Shown: positions 33,873 to 43,937, counted from the stretch's first letter. The stretch is 64,000 bases of DNA from Chryseobacterium vrystaatense (GCF_000737765.1 NZ_JPRI01000001.1:62001-126000), one strand, 5' to 3'. Numbers and translations: made by a program. The notes: a model not told the origin generated them from the sequence alone.

Positions 33873-36071
33873 TTATTCTCTGCTAAATTTATATTCTCTT
33901 CCACCCTGTTTAAAAACAACGTCTTTTTTGTCTTTACCAAATACCAGCGCTATGCCAGCTTCGTCAAAAGTAAACTGATTGTCTCCGGCATATTCCAGAG
34001 GAATTTCCTGCTGACCTCCTGCTTTAAGAAAAAGCTGACCGTTCTTATCCGTAAATATTAATTTAATCGGAGCATCTTTCGTCGCATATATTCCTGCAAA
34101 ATCTTTGGTATTAATTTTCTCAACAGGTTTAGCCTGAGCCGAAGACCATGTATTATTTTTAGGATTAACATCAGGAACCTGAGAATCCGGATCCAACATA
34201 ACTTCATCAATTTCTTTCGTTGAATTTACTTTGAAAAGCCATTCTGTATTTCGCTTCCAAACCTCAACCGGAATCTTCACCAGCTGTTTTGAACCATCTT
34301 TGAATTTTATCTGAACAGTCGTAGGCATAGGCAGCTGACCAAGATTCTCCACTATAACCTGAGCTCCGTTTTTGAAATCTCCGTTTACATATTTTACGTC
34401 TTTTACAGACTGGTCAATTTTCCACTTATTGATGAACCATCCTCTCCAGAACCAGTTCAGTTCTTCTCCGGAAACATTTTCCATCGTATGGAAGAAATCC
34501 CAAGGTGTAGGATGTTTGAAAGCCCATCGGTCGATGTATGTTTTAAAAGCTTTGTCAAATTTTTCAGGCCCAAGAATCGTTTCTCTTAAAACCTGAAGTC
34601 CCATCCCCGGTTTATAATAAGCCAAAGACCCGATACTTCTCTCCTTCATATTATCAGGACCTACCATAATTGGTTCCAGATTATCACTCATCATGAAACC
34701 TCCGCTTCTCGCAATATTTTTCTTACTGTAGTATTCTCCGTTGTTAAAAGCCTTTGTGGATAATTCGTTTATAAAAGTATTGAAGCCTTCATCCATCCAC
34801 GCAAACAGCCTTTCGTTTGAACCCACAATCATCGGAAACCAATTGTGTCCGAACTCATGATCCGTCACGCCCCAAAGATCTTCACCCGCAGAATCCATAT
34901 GACAGAATACAATTCCTGGATACTCCATTCCTCCTTCATTTCCTGCTACATTGGTAGCGGCCGGATAGGTGTATTCATACCATTTCTGAGAATAATGTTC
35001 AATCGCTGCTTTTGTATATTCTGTAGATCTGCCCCAGGCTTTATTTCCGGCACTTTCTGAAGGGTAGGCAGATATTGCCACAGATTTTTTGCCACTCGGA
35101 AGATTTATTTTGGCTGCATCCAGGATAAATGCCGGTGATGAAGCCCATGCAAAATCACGGGTCTGGTCAATTTTGAACTTCCAAGTTTTCGTCCCTGTAG
35201 CCTGATTTTTTCCTATTTCGGACTCAGGACGGATCATCACTGTTTTGTCACTGTTTCTTGCCTGTTCCCAACGGCTATTCTCTTCTTTACTGTATACCTC
35301 TTTATAATTCAACAGTTCGCCGGAAGCTACCACGTAATGGTTTGCCGGTACTGTGATATTCGCTGAAATATTTCCATATTCCAGGTAAAATTCTGCAGCT
35401 CCAAGATAAGGAAGTGTATTCCAGCCCATCACATCATCATAAACGCACATTCTGGGATACCATTGGGCGATGGTAAATATTTTACCGTTTTTCGTCTTCT
35501 GAACTCCCATTCTGTCCGACCCATACTCAGGTGAAATAAAAGAATACTCAATTTTAATTTTGGCAACTCCGCCCTTAGCCTTAAGTTCTTTCGGAAGATC
35601 AATCTGCATTCTGGTATCGGTGATCGTATATTTTACTTCTTTACCGTCCAGTTTTACAGATTTTATTTTGTAACCCCCTTCCAGCTCTTCACCATGAGCT
35701 CCGTTTCTGCTTCCCGATGGCGGTACTACTGCATTTCCACGGGAATCTTTTGCAAATAAATTCTGGTCAAGCTGCAACCAAAGAAAGCCCAATTGGTCAG
35801 GGCTGTTATTCGTATAGGTAATATCAGCAGTTCCGGTGATTTCATTTTTCGCATCATTAAGACTTACATTCAGATCATAATCTGCTGAATTCTGCCAGTA
35901 CGCATGTCCCGGCTGCCCACTTGCAGAACGGGTTTCTGTACCGGTTTGAGGATAAAAGAAAGGTTTGAATGCCTCTACATAGCTGTATTTCGGGCTTTCC
36001 TGAGCTAAGGCTGATCCCGAAAAAAGGAATACTGCCGCTGCAACCACAAGGCTTGGAAGTTTATAATTCAT
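33873..36071 (-). CDS. exported M1-family metallopeptidase, larger paralog
   Basis: A 732-aa protein with a signal peptide ending in SALAQ. The zinc site is [10 protein letters not shown], with the second Glu in WMDEGFNTF; the substrate region reads GGMEYPG. Compared with the 621-aa paralog it has an extra beta-rich C-terminal domain of about 80 residues. It probably trims peptides in the periplasm. Terminators bound it on both sides. Confidence 0.9.
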   Translation of the reverse strand: MNYKLPSLVVAAAVFLFSGSALAQESPKYSYVEAFKPFFYPQTGTETRSASGQPGHAYWQNSADYDLNVSLNDAKNEITGTADITYTNNSPDQLGFLWLQLDQNLFAKDSRGNAVVPPSGSRNGAHGEELEGGYKIKSVKLDGKEVKYTITDTRMQIDLPKELKAKGGVAKIKIEYSFISPEYGSDRMGVQKTKNGKIFTIAQWYPRMCVYDDVMGWNTLPYLGAAEFYLEYGNISANITVPANHYVVASGELLNYKEVYSKEENSRWEQARNSDKTVMIRPESEIGKNQATGTKTWKFKIDQTRDFAWASSPAFILDAAKINLPSGKKSVAISAYPSESAGNKAWGRSTEYTKAAIEHYSQKWYEYTYPAATNVAGNEGGMEYPGIVFCHMDSAGEDLWGVTDHEFGHNWFPMIVGSNERLFAWMDEGFNTFINELSTKAFNNGEYYSKKNIARSGGFMMSDNLEPIMVGPDNMKERSIGSLAYYKPGMGLQVLRETILGPEKFDKAFKTYIDRWAFKHPTPWDFFHTMENVSGEELNWFWRGWFINKWKIDQSVKDVKYVNGDFKNGAQVIVENLGQLPMPTTVQIKFKDGSKQLVKIPVEVWKRNTEWLFKVNSTKEIDEVMLDPDSQVPDVNPKNNTWSSAQAKPVEKINTKDFAGIYATKDAPIKLIFTDKNGQLFLKAGGQQEIPLEYAGDNQFTFDEAGIALVFGKDKKDVVFKQGGREYKFSRE

Positions 36072-36103
36072 TTGGAATAATTTATACTATTTCTCTGATA
36101 AGT

Positions 36104-36139
36104 TATAAAAAATCCCGGAATCGTTACAAGTCCGGGATT
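36104..36139 (-). terminator. terminator of the SDR gene
   Basis: A 9-bp stem AATCCCGGA / TCCGGGATT (36111-36119, 36131-36139) with T-rich sequence after it on the minus strand. Confidence 0.8.
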
Positions 36140-36151
36140 TTTTTATCAAAT

Positions 36152-37033
36152 TTAATTTGTTTTCTTTGCCTTAATCATCGCTTCCAGCGCATCCCACATC
36201 TCCTTCGGTATATCTTCAAGCATATTGAATTCTCCGGCTCCCTGAAGCCATTCACCGCCATCTATGGTCACTACTTCACCGTTCATATAAGCAGAATAAT
36301 CTGAAACAAGATAAGCCGCAAGATTGGCAAGCTCCTGATGCTCTCCTACTCTTCTCAACGGAACTTTTTTCTTCATGTCAAACTTTTCCTGCAGATCTCC
36401 CGGAAGCAATCTGTCCCAGGCTCCTTTGGTAGGGAAAGGTCCCGGAGCAATTGCATTGAAACGGATCCCGTACTTCGCCCATTCTACAGCTAAAGATCTT
36501 GTCATAGCCAAAACCCCAGCTTTGGCACACGCTGAAGGAACTACATAAGCAGATCCTGTCCAGGCATAAGTAGTTACAATATTCAGAACAGTTCCGGGGC
36601 TTTTAGAATCGATCCAGTGCTTTCCAATAGAAAGTGTACAGTTCTTAGTTCCTTTTAAAACAATATCTAAAATAGAATCAAAAGCCGAATGCGTCAATCG
36701 TTCTGTCGGAGAAATAAAGTTTCCCGCTGCATTATTCAGGAGAATATCAATCCTTCCGAATTCTTTCAATGCTGCTTCTTTCATAGCTTCTACTTCATCC
36801 CAGTTTCTCACATCACAGGCAACACATAAAACTTTTCCTCCAGTCTCTTCTTCTAATTCTTTTGCTGTACCCTGTAATTTCTCCAGATTCCGGGAAGTGA
36901 TCACCACTTTTGCGCCCAGCTCCAGAAAATATTTGGTCATTGCTTTTCCCAGACCGCTTCCGCCTCCGGTTACAATTGCTACTTTATCTTGCAGTGCACC
37001 TTCGCGCAACATGGGCTGTGTATATAAATTCAT
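36152..37033 (-). CDS. 2,4-dienoyl-CoA-reductase-like SDR
   Basis: A 293-aa short-chain dehydrogenase/reductase. Cofactor loop TGGGSGLG and LLNNAAGNF are present. The usual YxxxK is SACAK, with Ser in place of Tyr, and the stretch VVPSACAKAGVLAMTRSLA with GPFPTKGAW closely resembles mitochondrial and peroxisomal 2,4-dienoyl-CoA reductases. It should help beta-oxidation of unsaturated fatty acids with NADPH. The Tyr loss fits that subfamily and is not a defect. Confidence 0.82.
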   Translation of the reverse strand: MNLYTQPMLREGALQDKVAIVTGGGSGLGKAMTKYFLELGAKVVITSRNLEKLQGTAKELEEETGGKVLCVACDVRNWDEVEAMKEAALKEFGRIDILLNNAAGNFISPTERLTHSAFDSILDIVLKGTKNCTLSIGKHWIDSKSPGTVLNIVTTYAWTGSAYVVPSACAKAGVLAMTRSLAVEWAKYGIRFNAIAPGPFPTKGAWDRLLPGDLQEKFDMKKKVPLRRVGEHQELANLAAYLVSDYSAYMNGEVVTIDGGEWLQGAGEFNMLEDIPKEMWDALEAMIKAKKTN

Positions 37034-37204
37034 ATGACTTTATTTTTTCCTAAAAATACTAAATATTGAATTCATGCCATTTAAAATAATGGGATAAATA
37101 ATAATGTTATAAATAGTTATTCTCCATTGAACATTTATAAATCCTACAAAAAAATGCTATTAACTTAGAAAGCAGGAGATAAATAAATTCCACTCTGGAA
37201 AAAG

Positions 37205-37246
37205 AAACAACAAGAAAACAGCCCTGTCACGGATGACAGGGCTGTT
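37205..37246 (-). terminator. terminator of the DUF1573 gene
   Basis: A 13-bp perfect stem (37217-37229 with 37234-37246) with a 4-nt loop, followed by T-rich sequence on the minus strand. Confidence 0.85.
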
Positions 37247-37279
37247 AAATTTTTATATGATGTTATGATCGTCAATGTA

Positions 37280-37687
37280 TTATGAAACAACCACTCCTTT
37301 AAACGAAAGTGTTTTAGGAGTTTTACTTTCGCTTGTAGTAACATTAACAGTTTTCATAAATGCACCTGCAGCCGCTGCGTTATAACTCGCTTCTACAAAA
37401 CCTTTTTTCCCGGGAAGGATTGGTGTTTTTGTATAATCTGCTGTTGTACATCCACATGAAGGGGCTACGTTTTCTATAACAATTGGTTTTGCAGAGGTAT
37501 TGGTAAATTCAAATCTGATAAGTTTCGGTTTTCCCTGAGGAATATTTCCGACGTCAATAGATTCAGATTTCCACTTGATGGCATCAGCAATCATAGTTAC
37601 GATTGATGTTTCAGCCGTAAACATATTTGCATAAAATGGAGAGAATGCCAGTACAGCTAAAAGAGCTGTAATTTTTAATTTTTTCAT
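37280..37687 (-). CDS. DUF1573 domain protein, exported
   Basis: A 135-aa protein with an N-terminal signal peptide and a DUF1573 beta-sandwich: FEFTNTSAKPIVIENV, then PSCGCTTADY and LPGKKGFVEASY. Function is unknown; these Ig-like domains are common in exported Bacteroidota proteins. It is divergent from a two-component system. A minus-strand TATATTTG at 37755-37748 and a TTGTTAAC array lie in the shared region, so it may be controlled by that system. Confidence 0.88.
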   Translation of the reverse strand: MKKLKITALLAVLAFSPFYANMFTAETSIVTMIADAIKWKSESIDVGNIPQGKPKLIRFEFTNTSAKPIVIENVAPSCGCTTADYTKTPILPGKKGFVEASYNAAAAGAFMKTVNVTTSESKTPKTLSFKGVVVS

Positions 37688-37747
37688 GAGTATAAATTTT
37701 AATAGTTAATAAAAATCAAATGAATCGGTTATTACCTTTTGATATAG

Positions 37748-37755
37748 CAAATATA
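37748..37755 (-). promoter_or_regulatory. -7 element TATATTTG for the DUF1573 gene
   Basis: An exact TAnnTTTG match on the minus strand, about 60 bp before the ATG and 20 bp from the repeat array at 37776-37815. Confidence 0.5.
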
Positions 37756-37775
37756 AAAGACTTAATCAATACAAC

Positions 37776-37815
37776 TTGTTAACTGTTGTCCAACATTTGT
37801 TAACGAGTTGTTAAC
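37776..37815. promoter_or_regulatory. TTGTTAAC direct-repeat array between DUF1573 gene and kinase gene
   Basis: TTGTTAAC occurs exactly at 37776, 37797 and 37808, with a degenerate copy near 37786. Spacing is 10, 11 and 11 bp, one helical turn, as expected for an OmpR-type regulator. The array is placed to control both divergent promoters. Its sequence differs from the TTAATG boxes of the other system. Confidence 0.55.
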
Positions 37816-37859
37816 GATCAAAGATTAATAGATATTTTTAGATAATATTGCTTCAGAAA

Positions 37860-39107
37860 ATGAAAATAAAAAAACTCAATATTATTATAACACTGGGGTT
37901 CGTTGCTATTATCGGAATTTTGATAGCACAGCTTCTTTGGGTCCGTCAGGCCTATAATCTTGAAGACAGAAAATTCAATCAAAAAGTAAGTATCGCGCTA
38001 CAGGAAGTTGCAGAGAAATTATCGGGAGGAAAAACTTCGTTTACAGAAAACCCTGTACAAATTATTGCCAACGATTATTATGTAGTCAATACCAATAATG
38101 AATTTCATCCTGTCGTTCTGGAACATTATCTGAGAACAGAATTCAACCGTTTTCAAGTGAATACAGATTATGTATATGCATTATATAACTGCCACAGCGA
38201 TAAAATGATTTATGGGAAATATATGTCGAAAAATCAGGAAAGCCCAAGTGATAAGGTTATTAATTTCCCCAAGCATAAAAATCTGATCTATTATTTTTCC
38301 ATCAGATTTCCTGATAAAACGACCTATCTGATCAGCTCTCTGCGTTTTTGGTATCTACTTACCTTTGCCCTTATTATCATTCTCCTGGTGTATGTTTATT
38401 CGATCTATACTATTATTCAGCAAAAGAAATTCTCAGAATTGCAGCGTGATTTTATCAACAATATGACCCATGAATTCAAAACTCCGTTATCCTCTATACT
38501 TTTAGCTTCAGAATCCCTTAGTAAGCAAGATATAGTAAAGGAAAGTCCCAAATTACAAACTTATACGTCCATTATTATCAATCAGAGTTATAAGCTTAAT
38601 AATCACATTGAAAAAATACTGAATATTGCCAAAAACGACAGTTCCGGACTTTCACTAAAACCTCAAAAAATAATATTACTTCCATTCATTCAGGAAATTG
38701 CAGATACTATAAAGCAAAAGAATGAAGACATAACGATCATTATAGAAATCGAAAACAGTTTCTCGATAATTGCAGATGAGTTTCACTTTACAAACATCAT
38801 TTACAACATTCTAGATAATTCCATCAAGTATTGCGAAACAAAACCTCAAATACTCATTTCTGCCTATAAAGATTCAAAAGGTCTATATTTAAAGTTTAAA
38901 GACAACGGAATGGGAATTCCTGCTAAAAATATTCCTCATATTTTTGAAAAATTTTACAGGGTGAACACGAAAAAGAGCGAGGGAATTAATGGTTTTGGGT
39001 TAGGATTGTTTTATGTAAAAAAAATCATCCGGCAGCATAACTGGAAAATTTCGGTTGAGAATAATAAAGACAGAGGAATTACCACAACGATTTTTTCCCC
39101 GTTTTAA
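37860..39107 (+). CDS. membrane sensor histidine kinase, second OmpR-type system
   Basis: A 415-aa kinase. Transmembrane helices are near residues 8-28 and 167-187 with a periplasmic domain between. Phospho-acceptor His204 lies in NMTHEFKTPLSS. ATPase boxes are NILDNSIKY, DNGMGIPAKN and GFGLGLFYVKKI. The ATG at 37860 is preferred to a TTG four codons upstream. The regulator gene follows after 18 bp. Confidence 0.92.
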   Translation: MKIKKLNIIITLGFVAIIGILIAQLLWVRQAYNLEDRKFNQKVSIALQEVAEKLSGGKTSFTENPVQIIANDYYVVNTNNEFHPVVLEHYLRTEFNRFQVNTDYVYALYNCHSDKMIYGKYMSKNQESPSDKVINFPKHKNLIYYFSIRFPDKTTYLISSLRFWYLLTFALIIILLVYVYSIYTIIQQKKFSELQRDFINNMTHEFKTPLSSILLASESLSKQDIVKESPKLQTYTSIIINQSYKLNNHIEKILNIAKNDSSGLSLKPQKIILLPFIQEIADTIKQKNEDITIIIEIENSFSIIADEFHFTNIIYNILDNSIKYCETKPQILISAYKDSKGLYLKFKDNGMGIPAKNIPHIFEKFYRVNTKKSEGINGFGLGLFYVKKIIRQHNWKISVENNKDRGITTTIFSPF

Positions 39108-39125
39108 ATTTAATAAGGTGTAAGT

Positions 39126-39809
39126 ATGGCGAAATCTAAAATTTTATATGCAGAAGATGATGAAACGATTGCTTTCCTGATTCAGGACAGCCTGGAAAGT
39201 TATTATGAAATCAACTGCTATCCGGATGGAAAATCTGCACTTGATGCATTCAACAGCCAGAGTTTTGACATTTGCCTGCTGGATATTATGATGCCAGAGC
39301 TCAACGGATTTGAAGTAGCGCAGGAAATCCGGAATAAAAATTCTGAAATCCCCATCATTTTTATTTCTGCAAAAGCTTTAAAAGAGGACAGAATCAAAGG
39401 ACTGAAAATTGGAGCTGACGATTATCTGGTAAAACCATTCAGTATAGAAGAATTGATCCTGAAAATTGAAGTTTTCCTTAAACGCACAAGAAAAACGGAA
39501 ATCTCCCCTCTGAAATATAAGGTAGGAAAATATGATTTTGATCCAAAAAACTATACCCTCCGGGACAGGGAAAACAGCATAACACTTACCCAAAGAGAAT
39601 CTGATCTCCTTTTTTATTTTATCCGCCACAAAAACATGGTACTCAAAAGACAGGATATCCTGAAGGCAATCTGGGGAGATGATGACTATTTCATGGGGCG
39701 GAGTCTGGATGTTTTTATTTCCAGATTACGAAAGGTATTGGCTGATGAACAAAATATTTTGATAGAGAACCTGCACGGAATTGGTTTTAGGTTTTCTGAA
39801 AAAGAATAA
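39126..39809 (+). CDS. OmpR-family response regulator, second system
   Basis: A 227-aa regulator with receiver domain (LYAEDDETI, phospho-acceptor Asp53 in LLDIMMP, Lys in YLVKPFS) and a winged-helix domain (LDVFISRLRKV, LHGIGFRF). It is about as long as the regulator at 32085 and clearly paralogous. The TTGTTAAC array upstream of its kinase is its probable binding site. Confidence 0.93.
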   Translation: MAKSKILYAEDDETIAFLIQDSLESYYEINCYPDGKSALDAFNSQSFDICLLDIMMPELNGFEVAQEIRNKNSEIPIIFISAKALKEDRIKGLKIGADDYLVKPFSIEELILKIEVFLKRTRKTEISPLKYKVGKYDFDPKNYTLRDRENSITLTQRESDLLFYFIRHKNMVLKRQDILKAIWGDDDYFMGRSLDVFISRLRKVLADEQNILIENLHGIGFRFSEKE

Positions 39810-39894
39810 ATTACGATTGAATTGCATCTCATTGGAAACAGTAATTAATTATTCTTTGATTTTTAATTAATTTTAACCTTTGAAAACTTTTTTA

Positions 39895-42192
39895 ATGAAA
39901 AATCACGGAACAACTGTTTGTCTATTTCTTTTATTTTTTAGTTTACATCTTAAAGCTCAAAAATTTGAAAAATTAATACAATACGTCAATCCCTTAATCG
40001 GAACTGAAAAAATGGGACATACCTATCCCGGTGCTACTGTTCCCTTCGGTGCTGTACAGCTGAGTCCGGAAACGGATACAATATCCTATGAACTCAATGG
40101 GAAATACAATGGTGAAGTCTATAAGTATTGTGCCGGATACCGATATGAAGACAAAACAATCGTTGGCTTCAGTTCCACACACTTCAGCGGAACGGGACAT
40201 TCCGATCTCGGAGATTTTTTAATAATGCCAACTGTAGGAAAACTCCAGTTGAATCCAGGAACTGCCTCAAATCCTGAAAATGGCTACAGAAGCAGATTTT
40301 CTCACCAGAACGAAAAAGCAGAAGCCGGATATTATAAGGTAAAACTGGACGATCATAATATTCTGGCAGAACTGACTGCCTCGACAAGAACCGGTGTCCA
40401 CCGTTACACATTCCCTAAGTCTGATCAGGCACATATCATTTTAGACCTCACGGCTGGGATCTACAATTATGACGGCAAAAATGTATGGACTTATGTCCGC
40501 GTTGAAAATGACGGTACCGTTACCGGCTATCGTCAGACTAACGGCTGGGCAAGAACAAGAACGGTTTACTTTGCGATGAAATTCTCAAAACCGTTTAAGT
40601 CATACGGTCAGAAAAATTTCGACGGCTCACAGGCATACAAAGGATTCTGGAGAAAATTTGATCAGAACAAAAACTTCCCGGAAATCGCAGGTAAAAATCT
40701 TAAAATGTATTTTGATTTTGACACTCAGGAGAACGATGCTATTGAAGTCAAATTAGCTATATCTCCTGTAAGCCAAACCAACGCATTAGAAAATCTGGAA
40801 AAAGAAACCGGAAGTCTGTCTTTTGATCAGATAAAAGCAAAAGCTCAGGAAAACTGGAATAAAGAACTGAATAAAATTGTCATCCAAGGTTCAGAAACAG
40901 AAAAGACCAACTTTTATACAGCAATGTACCATACCTTCATCAGCCCTACCACGTATATGGATATCAATGGGGAATATAAAGGCTTGGATCAGAATGTTCA
41001 CAAAGCAGAAGATTTTACCAATTATACGACTTTCTCAATCTGGGATACCTATCGTGCCCTTCACCCTTTCTTTAATATTATACAGCCAAAACGTAACAAT
41101 GATATGGTGAAATCAATGATGGCACATTATGATCAGTTCTCGATGAAAATGCTGCCGATATGGTCACATTATGCCAACGATAATTGGTGTATGAGCGGTT
41201 ATCACAGCGTAAGCGTAGCAGCTGATGCAGTGATCAAAGGCAATTACAACGGTGATCCTAAAGAACTATTAAAGGCCTGTATCGCAACAGCCAATAAAAG
41301 AGATTATGAAGGCATCGGGGCTTATATCGATATGGGCTATATTCCTGCTGAAAAAAACGGCACCTCAGTTTCGAACACTCTGGAATATGCTTATGACGAC
41401 TGGGCGATTGCCCAACTCGCAAAACATTTAGGAGAAACGGAAGTTTATAACCAGTTTATCAAGCGTTCTGAAAACTGGAAAAATAATTTTGATCCGAAAG
41501 CAGGCTTTATGCGTCCACGTCTTGCAGATGGCAGCTTTAAAAAAGATTTTGACGTACTGAGTACGCATGGCCAAGGATTTATTGAAGGTAATTCATGGAA
41601 CTACAGCTTCTTTGTTCCTCAAAACCCTGACGGGTTGATACAGGCAATGGGCGGAAAGAAAAAGTTCGCTTCAAAATTGGATGAACTTTTTAACATGCAT
41701 CTTCCTGATGAATTTTTTGCTGATACAGAAGATATTACGCGCGAAGGAATCATTGGTGGCTATGTTCACGGAAACGAACCGGCTCACCATGTTGCCTATT
41801 TTTATAACTGGGCAGGACAACCCTGGAAAACCCAGGCTGAGATCCGCCGTATTTTAGAAATGCAGTACAAAGCTACTCCGGACGGTCTTGGCGGAAACGA
41901 CGATGCCGGGCAAATGAGTGCATGGTATATTTTAAGCTCACTCGGATTTTATCCCGTAGCACCCGGATCAGAAGACTATGCGATCGGAAGCCCTGCTGTA
42001 GACCACGCAGTTTTGAATCTGGAAAACGGGAAAAAGTTTGAAATTGAAGCAATCAATCAAAATCCGAAAAATGTGTATGTTGAAAAAATTCTTCTGAACG
42101 GTAAAGAGATTAAGAATTTCACACTCAAACATTCTGAAATCACGACTGGAGGAAAGCTTACATTTTATATGAGCGCTAAGGCAAAGAAATAA
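39895..42192 (+). CDS. GH92 alpha-mannosidase
   Basis: A 765-aa exported enzyme from the ATG at 39895, with a signal peptide ending in LKAQ. Family markers are YVNPLIGTEKMGHTYPG at the N-terminus, GNEPAHHVAYFYNWAGQP, and the catalytic region GGNDDAGQMSAWY. GH92 enzymes are calcium-dependent exo-alpha-mannosidases that trim mannose from glycoproteins, usually N-glycans. No SusC/D pair is next to it, so it is not in an obvious utilisation locus. Confidence 0.92.
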   Translation: MKNHGTTVCLFLLFFSLHLKAQKFEKLIQYVNPLIGTEKMGHTYPGATVPFGAVQLSPETDTISYELNGKYNGEVYKYCAGYRYEDKTIVGFSSTHFSGTGHSDLGDFLIMPTVGKLQLNPGTASNPENGYRSRFSHQNEKAEAGYYKVKLDDHNILAELTASTRTGVHRYTFPKSDQAHIILDLTAGIYNYDGKNVWTYVRVENDGTVTGYRQTNGWARTRTVYFAMKFSKPFKSYGQKNFDGSQAYKGFWRKFDQNKNFPEIAGKNLKMYFDFDTQENDAIEVKLAISPVSQTNALENLEKETGSLSFDQIKAKAQENWNKELNKIVIQGSETEKTNFYTAMYHTFISPTTYMDINGEYKGLDQNVHKAEDFTNYTTFSIWDTYRALHPFFNIIQPKRNNDMVKSMMAHYDQFSMKMLPIWSHYANDNWCMSGYHSVSVAADAVIKGNYNGDPKELLKACIATANKRDYEGIGAYIDMGYIPAEKNGTSVSNTLEYAYDDWAIAQLAKHLGETEVYNQFIKRSENWKNNFDPKAGFMRPRLADGSFKKDFDVLSTHGQGFIEGNSWNYSFFVPQNPDGLIQAMGGKKKFASKLDELFNMHLPDEFFADTEDITREGIIGGYVHGNEPAHHVAYFYNWAGQPWKTQAEIRRILEMQYKATPDGLGGNDDAGQMSAWYILSSLGFYPVAPGSEDYAIGSPAVDHAVLNLENGKKFEIEAINQNPKNVYVEKILLNGKEIKNFTLKHSEITTGGKLTFYMSAKAKK

Positions 42193-42335
42193 ATCTTTTC
42201 TTAACCACAAAATTTGCAACGTTTTTAAAACACTTAAATATTTTCTTAAGTTTAACATACATAGTATATCGAAAGAATACTTAAGTTTTTGTGAAGATCT
42301 ATAATGTTCATAAAAACTCAGATTCGTTGGATCAA
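42193..42335. other. intergenic low-complexity segment before the REP-like element
   Basis: AT-rich sequence with several CTTAAG-containing partial palindromes (around 42226-42250 and 42277-42290). It resembles decayed intergenic repeat DNA; no gene is seen. Confidence 0.3.
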
Positions 42336-42391
42336 ATTCCCCTCCCATGTAGGGGTGGCGAAAATTCAGAGAATTTTTGACGGGGTGGTTT
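42336..42391. repeat. REP-like palindromic element
   Basis: Two hairpins in tandem: CCCCT/AGGGG (42339-42343, 42351-42355) and AAAATTC/GAATTTT (42361-42367, 42371-42377). The second is flanked by two direct copies of GGGGTGG at 42352-42358 and 42382-42388. I recall very similar intergenic elements in other Chryseobacterium genomes. The GC-rich motif stands out in this AT-rich spacer. Confidence 0.6.
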
Positions 42392-42409
42392 CAGCATCCA
42401 GATTTTATA

Positions 42410-42449
42410 ATACTAAAAGGGCAAATATGTTTATTTGCCCTTTTAGTAT
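42410..42449. terminator. long hairpin terminator between GH92 and dihydroorotase genes
   Basis: An 18-bp perfect stem (42410-42427 with 42432-42449) and a 4-nt loop. T-rich sequence follows on the plus strand. It lies 3' of both convergent genes. Confidence 0.8.
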
Positions 42450-42468
42450 TTTGATTTTCACCTTTTCA

Positions 42469-43806
42469 CTATTCTCCTACTTCAAAAAGAAGTCTTTCAC
42501 CGAATTTTTCTTCTGTAATATTTCCGTTATCATAAACAAGATGACCATTCACAAAAGTCTGGGTGACTTTAGAATGCAAATTCATACCTTCCAATGGGCT
42601 CCAGCCACATTTATAGAGAAGATTATCTTTAGCCACCGTCCAGTCTGCATTGACATCTACTAAAACAAGATCAGCCTTATACCCCTCTCTTACAAAACCT
42701 CTTTTCTCAACTCTGAAAAGTATGGCAGGATTATGACACATTTTTTCAACGATTTTTTCCAGAGAAATCTTTCCGGTCTTGTAGTTTTCCAACATCACAG
42801 GTAATGAGTGCTGTACCAAAGGAGCACCGGAAGGACATTTTGTGTATACATTCTGTTTCTCTTCCCAAGTATGAGGCGCATGATCTGTTGCAATCACATC
42901 AATTCGGTCATCCAGCAATGCTTCCCAAAGTCCGTCCTTGTCCTTTTGAGTCTTTACGGCTGGATTCCATTTGATTAATCCTCCTTTTGTTTCATAATCC
43001 TCATTTGTGAATGTCAAATGATGAACGCAAACCTCTGCCGTGATTTTTTTATCTTTTAACGGAATATCATTTCTGAACAGTTCCATTTCTTTAGCGGTGG
43101 AAAGGTGGAAAACGTGAAGTCTTGCTCCCGTTTTTTTGGCCAGTTCAACTGCTTTGGATGATGATTTATAGCAGGCTTCCTCACTTCTGATCAGATGATG
43201 AAATTTTACCGGAATATCTTCTCCGTATTCATCAATGTAGGTCTGTGTATTGGCTCTGATTGTTGCTTCATCTTCACAGTGAACCGCAATCAGCATTTTT
43301 GTACTGCTGAAAATATTTTCCAGTGTTTCCGGATTATCTACCAGCATATTTCCGGTAGAAGAACCTAAGAATAATTTAATTCCCGGTACATTTCTAGGGT
43401 TTGTTTTTAAAACTTCTTCAAGGTTATCGTTCGTTCCACCCATCATAAAACCATAGTTGGCATATGCTTTTTGGGAGCCAATTTCATATTTATCGGCCAG
43501 TAATTCCTGAGTAACTGCATTGGGAACCGTATTTGGCTGATCGATAAAACTTGTAATCCCTCCAGCGATCGCAGCTTTGGATTCAGTTTCAATATCTCCC
43601 TTATGCGTCAGTCCCGGATCTCTGAAATGCACCTGATCATCGATTACCCCAGGTAGAAGATATTTACCGGAACCGTCTATAACATGATCAGCATCTTCAG
43701 AAATTGTAGAATCTATTTTAGAAATCAGATCATTTTCTATTAACACATCGCTTTCGAAGATCTTACCTTCGTTCACAATTTTTACATTCTTAATTAAAGT
43801 CTTCAT
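42469..43806 (-). CDS. pyrC: dihydroorotase
   Basis: A 445-aa cyclic amidohydrolase. Metal-site motifs are QVHFRDPGLTHKGD (His60), carboxylated Lys144 in GIKLFLGSSTG, His176 in VHCEDE, HVFHLST and the catalytic Asp in ATDHAPHT. This is the class I dihydroorotase pattern for pyrimidine synthesis. Allantoinase and hydantoinase are related, but no purine-degradation genes are nearby. Confidence 0.85.
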   Translation of the reverse strand: MKTLIKNVKIVNEGKIFESDVLIENDLISKIDSTISEDADHVIDGSGKYLLPGVIDDQVHFRDPGLTHKGDIETESKAAIAGGITSFIDQPNTVPNAVTQELLADKYEIGSQKAYANYGFMMGGTNDNLEEVLKTNPRNVPGIKLFLGSSTGNMLVDNPETLENIFSSTKMLIAVHCEDEATIRANTQTYIDEYGEDIPVKFHHLIRSEEACYKSSSKAVELAKKTGARLHVFHLSTAKEMELFRNDIPLKDKKITAEVCVHHLTFTNEDYETKGGLIKWNPAVKTQKDKDGLWEALLDDRIDVIATDHAPHTWEEKQNVYTKCPSGAPLVQHSLPVMLENYKTGKISLEKIVEKMCHNPAILFRVEKRGFVREGYKADLVLVDVNADWTVAKDNLLYKCGWSPLEGMNLHSKVTQTFVNGHLVYDNGNITEEKFGERLLFEVGE

Positions 43807-43816
43807 TTACTTTTTA

Positions 43817-43937
43817 TAGAAATTAGAGGTTACATATTAGAAGTTAGATGTAAGAAAATATGTAAGTTGAAAAATTATAAGTGGTTGATAAAACTGCAAT
43901 CATTAATAATTTCCAACTTCTAATATCGAACATCTAT
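43817..43937. repeat. inverted repeat of the AGAAGTTAG family
   Basis: The left arm includes TTAGAAGTT (43838-43846) and the right arm AACTTCTAA (43915-43923), with further imperfect complementarity between the ends. The same words occur in the paaG-paaH spacer at 7984-8027. Confidence 0.5.

Noticed and set aside
42410..42449. 18-bp perfect hairpin considered as an insertion-sequence end
   Set aside because: No partner repeat or transposase; position between convergent gene ends fits a terminator.
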